64,000 bases of DNA from an uncultured Opitutales bacterium (GTDB taxonomy: Bacteria > Verrucomicrobiota > Verrucomicrobiia > Opitutales > Intestinicryptomonadaceae): positions 186,001 to 250,000 of the forward strand of contig URJY01000002.1 of the NCBI GenBank assembly GCA_900548275.1, read 5' to 3'. A model generated the notes under the pieces. It was given only the letters and a program-made list of their open reading frames with translations. It was not told where the DNA came from and did no database searches. Below are positions 60,816 to 64,000 of this stretch, piece by piece. The position numbers and the translations under genes were made by a program. Numbering within the stretch: position 1 is the stretch's first letter; the number at the start of each line of letters is the position of its first letter.

Positions 60816-61637
60816 CTACTGTCCGAGCTTCGAAAAGCCGAGCCGCTTGAGCGTTGTGGCAAAGCCTTTCGGAAGCGGTGCGGAAACCTCCGCAGTGCCG
60901 CCGTCGGGCTTGCGGTTTTCGGGCAGGACAATCTTCGAAAGGTGCAGGTAAAGGTGCGGATACAGGGGCTGTTCCTCCTGATTGAAGCCTATCTTGTACG
61001 GCTCCTCCTTGATGTCGGACATATATACATAGGGAGTGCGGCTGTAGAGCGACTCGCCCACAATTTTGATTCCGCCTTCGTTTGCGTGGACGCGGATTTG
61101 GTGCGGGCGAACCGTTTCGGCGGAAGCCCGCCAGAGTTCGTACGCGCCGACGCGCTCGAGCCTTTCGAAGACCGTATGCGCCTTTTTGCCGAACCTGTGC
61201 GAGACAAGCCACACGGGGCGTTCGTCGTGCATCAAAATGGGCAAATCGACGTCGAACGAAGTCTGCGAATCCTGCGCCGATTTCGCCAGAAGCAGGTATT
61301 CGAACTTCATCGCGCCCGACCACATTTCGTTGCGCATTTCGTTGGCGGTGTCCTTGTCGCAGGCGATTACCGCCGCGCCCGAAATTTCGAAGTCGAGCTG
61401 GTTGACCGCGTAGGGCGAATTTATGCCGAGCCGTTTGAATTCGGGCTTGTCGGGCGTTTCGCGCATTGCAAGCATAACCGACTTTTCCTTGGGAGAGCCG
61501 AGATACGAATCAAGCAGGATGTCGGCGGGTTTGCCGACCGCAACGAACGACGGCGAAGCGTCGGCGAGAACGTCGAACCTAATCGGGTCTTCGCCGAGAA
61601 CTCCCGCGGGGAAGCCTATTTTTTTTGCCTGCGCCAT
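60816..61637 (-). CDS. Divergent RluA-family pseudouridine synthase
   Basis: A 273-residue protein of the RluA/RsuA superfamily without an S4 domain. The catalytic motif, H-R-L-D in most members, reads N-Q-L-D-F-E-I-S-G here (about residue 78-86), so the Asp is kept but the His-Arg is lost. The C-terminal R-P-H-Q-I-R-V-H-A-N-E-G-G-I-K-I-V-G-E matches the R-T-H-Q-I-R-V-H signature. The target (rRNA or tRNA uridine) is unknown. It overlaps the purE stop by 1 nt (TAATG). Confidence 0.75.
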   Translation of the reverse strand: MAQAKKIGFPAGVLGEDPIRFDVLADASPSFVAVGKPADILLDSYLGSPKEKSVMLAMRETPDKPEFKRLGINSPYAVNQLDFEISGAAVIACDKDTANEMRNEMWSGAMKFEYLLLAKSAQDSQTSFDVDLPILMHDERPVWLVSHRFGKKAHTVFERLERVGAYELWRASAETVRPHQIRVHANEGGIKIVGESLYSRTPYVYMSDIKEEPYKIGFNQEEQPLYPHLYLHLSKIVLPENRKPDGGTAEVSAPLPKGFATTLKRLGFSKLGQ

Positions 61638-62134
61638 TATTTTTCGTCGGGGAATTTAGTCGCCAAGACTTCCTCGGTCTGTTTTTTGCGGAAGTCGGCG
61701 AGCGTCTTTGCGTATGCCGAATCGGAAAGCGCGAGAATCTGCAACGCCGCGACCGCCGCGTTCACCGCCCCCGCCTTGCCGATTGCAAGCGTAAGCACGG
61801 GCACGCCGCGCGGCATCTGGACTGTCGAAAGCAGCGAGTCCATTCCGTCGGTCGCCCAGCCCTTCATCGGCACGCCGAGAATCGGGAGGTCGGTATGCGC
61901 CGCGAGCACGCCCGCAAGGTGTGCCGCTCCGCCCGCCGCCGCGATGACGATTTTCACTCCGCGCTCCTTTGCCGTCGACGCGATTTTACACGCCTTTTCG
62001 GGGGTGCGGTGTGCGCTTGCGATATTCCGTTCGTAGGGAATTGCGAATTTTTCGAGGGTGGCTGCGCAGTGCTGCATTGTGTCCCAATCGCTCACGCTGC
62101 CCATTACTATGCTGACAAGGGGTTTTTGTTCCAT
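61637..62134 (-). CDS. purE: N5-carboxyaminoimidazole ribonucleotide mutase PurE
   Basis: A 165-residue class-I PurE. The N-terminal V-S-I-V-M-G-S-V-S-D-W (about residues 7-17) and A-S-A-H-R-T-P are present, then A-A-A-G-G-A-A-H-L-A-G-V and V-P-M-K. It rearranges N5-CAIR to CAIR in purine synthesis. No purK is beside it. It is coupled to a pseudouridine synthase gene. The ATG at 62134 is used; an in-frame ATG at 62179 is too far upstream of the fold. Confidence 0.92.
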   Translation of the reverse strand: MEQKPLVSIVMGSVSDWDTMQHCAATLEKFAIPYERNIASAHRTPEKACKIASTAKERGVKIVIAAAGGAAHLAGVLAAHTDLPILGVPMKGWATDGMDSLLSTVQMPRGVPVLTLAIGKAGAVNAAVAALQILALSDSAYAKTLADFRKKQTEEVLATKFPDEK

Positions 62135-62259
62135 AATTTTTTCAGTTGCGCATATTTTACTAAAATTTTTCGATTGCAATCAATATAAATTGCGCGTTTA
62201 AGTTTTCGGAAAAAAGACGGCAACGGTTGCCGTCGCAATTTTTTTGCAGGATTATTATT

Positions 62260-63588
62260 ATGGGATGTTTATACGATTGGATTAACGCCAACGCGGTATT
62301 GGCGTCGGCAACGCTTCTGATTTTGGCGTACATATTCATTGCAACCGAGATTGTTTCGAAATCGGTCGTCGCGCTCATCGGCGCAAGTTTGGCGATATTG
62401 CTCGGGCTTGTAAGCCAGTCGAAGTTTCTGCCGTCGAGCGTCGCAAACCCGAACTACTTCGTGCACTTCATCGACTTCAACGTGATATTCCTGCTCATCG
62501 CGATGATGATTATTGTTTCCATAACGACGCGCAGCGGAATCTTCACGTACATTGCAAATGCCATTATGAAGTCCACCGATGGGCGTCCGGCGATGATTCT
62601 AATTTCCCTCGGGCTTTTTACCGCCGTCGTCAGCGCGTTTCTCGACAATGTAACGACAGTAATTCTGGTGATGCCGATAACGTTTGCGATTGCAAAGAAG
62701 CTCGATATTTCGAGTGTGCCGTTCCTGCTCGTCGAAATTTTCGCATCCAACATCGGCGGCACGGCGACGCTCATCGGCGACCCGCCCAACATCATCATAG
62801 GCAGTGCGGCGAAGTTCTCGTTTATGGATTTCGTCAACGAGCTTTCGGGTGTGGTCGCGCTAATTTTCGTGATGATTGTGTTGTTCTATGCGTTCGTTTT
62901 CAGGCACTCGCTCAAGACTACCCCCGAACGGATGGCGGCAATTTCGAAGCTGAACAACAACTTTTCCAAGGTCGTAAACCGTCCGCTGATGATTCGTTCG
63001 GTTGTGGTGTTGTCGCTTGTCATCGGCGGGTTTGTTTCGCACGACTATCTGAAGATTGAAACGTCGGTCGTCGCGCTTTTCGGTGCGAGCATTCTGCTGC
63101 TTTTCGAGAAGCCCGAGGAAATTTTCAGGGAAGTCGAATGGAACACCATCTTCTTCTTTATCGGGCTTTTCGTAATCGTCGGCGGTTTGGAGGCTTCGGG
63201 CGGAATCAAGTTGATGGCGCAGGAGGTACTCGACATCACCCACGGTTCGCAGTCGGCGACGGCGTTCATAATTCTCTGGGCGTCGGGCATAATTTCGGGG
63301 ATTATCGACAACATTCCCTACACTGCCACGATGGCTCCGATGATTGCCGAGATTCAGAAGTCGATGGGTGCGGAGTATGCGTTCCCGCTCTGGTGGTGTT
63401 TGTCGCTCGGTGCGTGTCTCGGCGGCAACATGACGATTATCGGTGCGGCGGCGAATGTGATTGTTTCGGAAAATTCCGCGAAGCACGGCGAGCCGATTTC
63501 GTTTATATACTTTTTGAAGTATGGTGTAATCACGGTGTTAATCTCGCTATCCATCTCGAGTGCATATGTGTGGTTCCGTTTTTTGTAG
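62260..63588 (+). CDS. ArsB/NhaD-type ion transporter (IT superfamily)
   Basis: A 442-residue membrane protein with about 11 hydrophobic segments. It has the superfamily marks F-L-D-N-V-T-T-V-I-L and G-G-T-A-T-L-I-G-D-P-P-N-I-I-I near the first half, and I-I-D-N-I-P-Y-T-A-T-M-A and L-G-G-N-M-T-I-I-G-A-A-A-N near the end. These are shared by Na+/H+ antiporters of NhaD type and arsenite/citrate-related transporters. The substrate cannot be named. It is divergent from purE, with 125 bp between. Confidence 0.82.
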   Translation: MGCLYDWINANAVLASATLLILAYIFIATEIVSKSVVALIGASLAILLGLVSQSKFLPSSVANPNYFVHFIDFNVIFLLIAMMIIVSITTRSGIFTYIANAIMKSTDGRPAMILISLGLFTAVVSAFLDNVTTVILVMPITFAIAKKLDISSVPFLLVEIFASNIGGTATLIGDPPNIIIGSAAKFSFMDFVNELSGVVALIFVMIVLFYAFVFRHSLKTTPERMAAISKLNNNFSKVVNRPLMIRSVVVLSLVIGGFVSHDYLKIETSVVALFGASILLLFEKPEEIFREVEWNTIFFFIGLFVIVGGLEASGGIKLMAQEVLDITHGSQSATAFIILWASGIISGIIDNIPYTATMAPMIAEIQKSMGAEYAFPLWWCLSLGACLGGNMTIIGAAANVIVSENSAKHGEPISFIYFLKYGVITVLISLSISSAYVWFRFL

Positions 63589-63953
63589 GGGAGCGGGAAC
63601 CTGCGGGACTTGTTTGGCGCACAGCTGTGTCATACTCGAAAACTAAAAGGGAGCAGTACTTCAGTACAGCCCCCTTTTGTTTTCTCCGTGTGCCGCAGTT
63701 GTGCCCCAAACCGTTCCCCGCAGAACCCCGCTGTGGAGTTTGCGGATTGTTGATGGTTTTTTTTATTTTAGAGCGCGACTGGGGTCGCGCGGTTTGTTTT
63801 TGATTTTGTTTTTTAGGTTGCCTTTCGGAGTGTGGATGGGATTGGGCGGTGATGTTGTTTTTCTTTTTTTAGGTTGCCGTTCGGTATTACCTTGTTTGCG
63901 GATTTTTGCGAAAGTGTAGTCATTGCCGCAGGTGATGTCTAATTTCAAATATA
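63589..63953. other. Intergenic region after the ion transporter
   Basis: No gene is supported. It holds the terminator at 63645, a second T-rich hairpin (GCGCGAC/GTCGCGC at 63773-63790 with GTTTGTTTTT after it), and two copies of TTTTTTAGGTTGCC (near 63810 and 63869). The base composition is more T-rich than elsewhere. Confidence 0.45.
63645..63684 (+). terminator. Terminator of the ion transporter gene
   Basis: A stem AAAAGGG/CCCTTTT closes an inner weak hairpin (GTAC...GTAC) and is followed by GTTTTC, 56 bp past the stop. Confidence 0.7.
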
Positions 63954-63965
63954 ACTATTGAGGCA

Positions 63966-64000
63966 ACGGGCAACACCAGTGGGGCAATAGGGTTTGCCTG
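63966..64000 (-). repeat. Partial copy of the MITE-like element's interior (cut by window end)
   Basis: The reverse complement of this stretch matches 49585-49620 at about 27 of 33 positions, including CCCTATTG and CACTGGTGTTG. It runs past the window end, so its length and terminal repeats cannot be seen. Confidence 0.55.

Overview
The window is one continuous, gene-dense stretch of a GC-rich bacterial chromosome with no rRNA or tRNA gene and no phage block. The gene set points to a diderm: LpxK, TonB-dependent receptor, OprB-like porin, autotransporter, lipoproteins. Two secreted proteins end in PEP-CTERM sorting tails (V-P-E-P, hydrophobic helix, basic end). Together with the gene styles (secreted glycosidases, Na+/solute symporter, tandem secreted TIM-barrel isomerases), this suggests the phylum Verrucomicrobiota, perhaps a gut or other glycan-degrading Opitutales-like lineage. 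That placement is inference from the proteins.

Layout. 1-1371 (-): end of a surface-glycan locus (sugar aminotransferase and PglC-type phosphoglycosyl transferase). 1559-9435 (+): eight tightly coupled genes: a PP2C-type response regulator, an RsbW-like kinase, a complete OppDFABC peptide importer and an HI0933-type flavoprotein. 9643-10869: sufS. 10871-11310: three tandem copies of a two-hairpin repeat. 11273-15522 (-): a cobalamin riboswitch, a DUF4465-like PEP-CTERM protein, a BtuB-like TonB receptor and a second PEP-CTERM protein, together a B12 acquisition operon. 15801-16547: FliA-like sigma factor. 16682-19546: divergent DUF5696-like glycosidase and AraC regulator. 19743-20693: lone tyrosine recombinase. 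20832-23805: secreted transglutaminase-fold protein and lpxK. 23923-31589: GH20 hexosaminidase, an EF-hand membrane protein, then three tandem lipoprotein sugar-isomerase paralogues and a divergent Tat-exported fourth. 31694-32569: glutaredoxin-like protein and HPRT.

32950-39431 (-) is a uronate-utilisation operon: symporter, uxaC, SDR mannonate oxidoreductase, clan GH-A glycosidase and LacI regulator. 39612-45028 (-) holds hemY, hemH, hemX-like and rnr. The 315-bp divergent region before the OprB porin-feoA-feoB-FeoB-associated protein operon (45344-49284) carries three copies of one dyad, GTTAG-N6-YTAAC, so haem synthesis and iron uptake probably share a metal-responsive regulator. A DtxR-family regulator lies 8 kb away. 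49285-49810 holds a hairpin repeat and a 280-bp element with 37-bp terminal inverted repeats. Then come gltA, hisH, a Rid/chorismatase-like protein, the DtxR regulator, a 1741-residue autotransporter built on 42-residue repeats, a secreted protein of unknown function, a divergent RluA-type pseudouridine synthase, purE and an ArsB/NhaD-type ion transporter.

The most notable non-coding signals are the B12 riboswitch, the dyad-rich hemY/feo intergenic region, and a dispersed hairpin family whose stems co-vary between copies and whose 5' end supplies the stop codons of sufS and lpxK.
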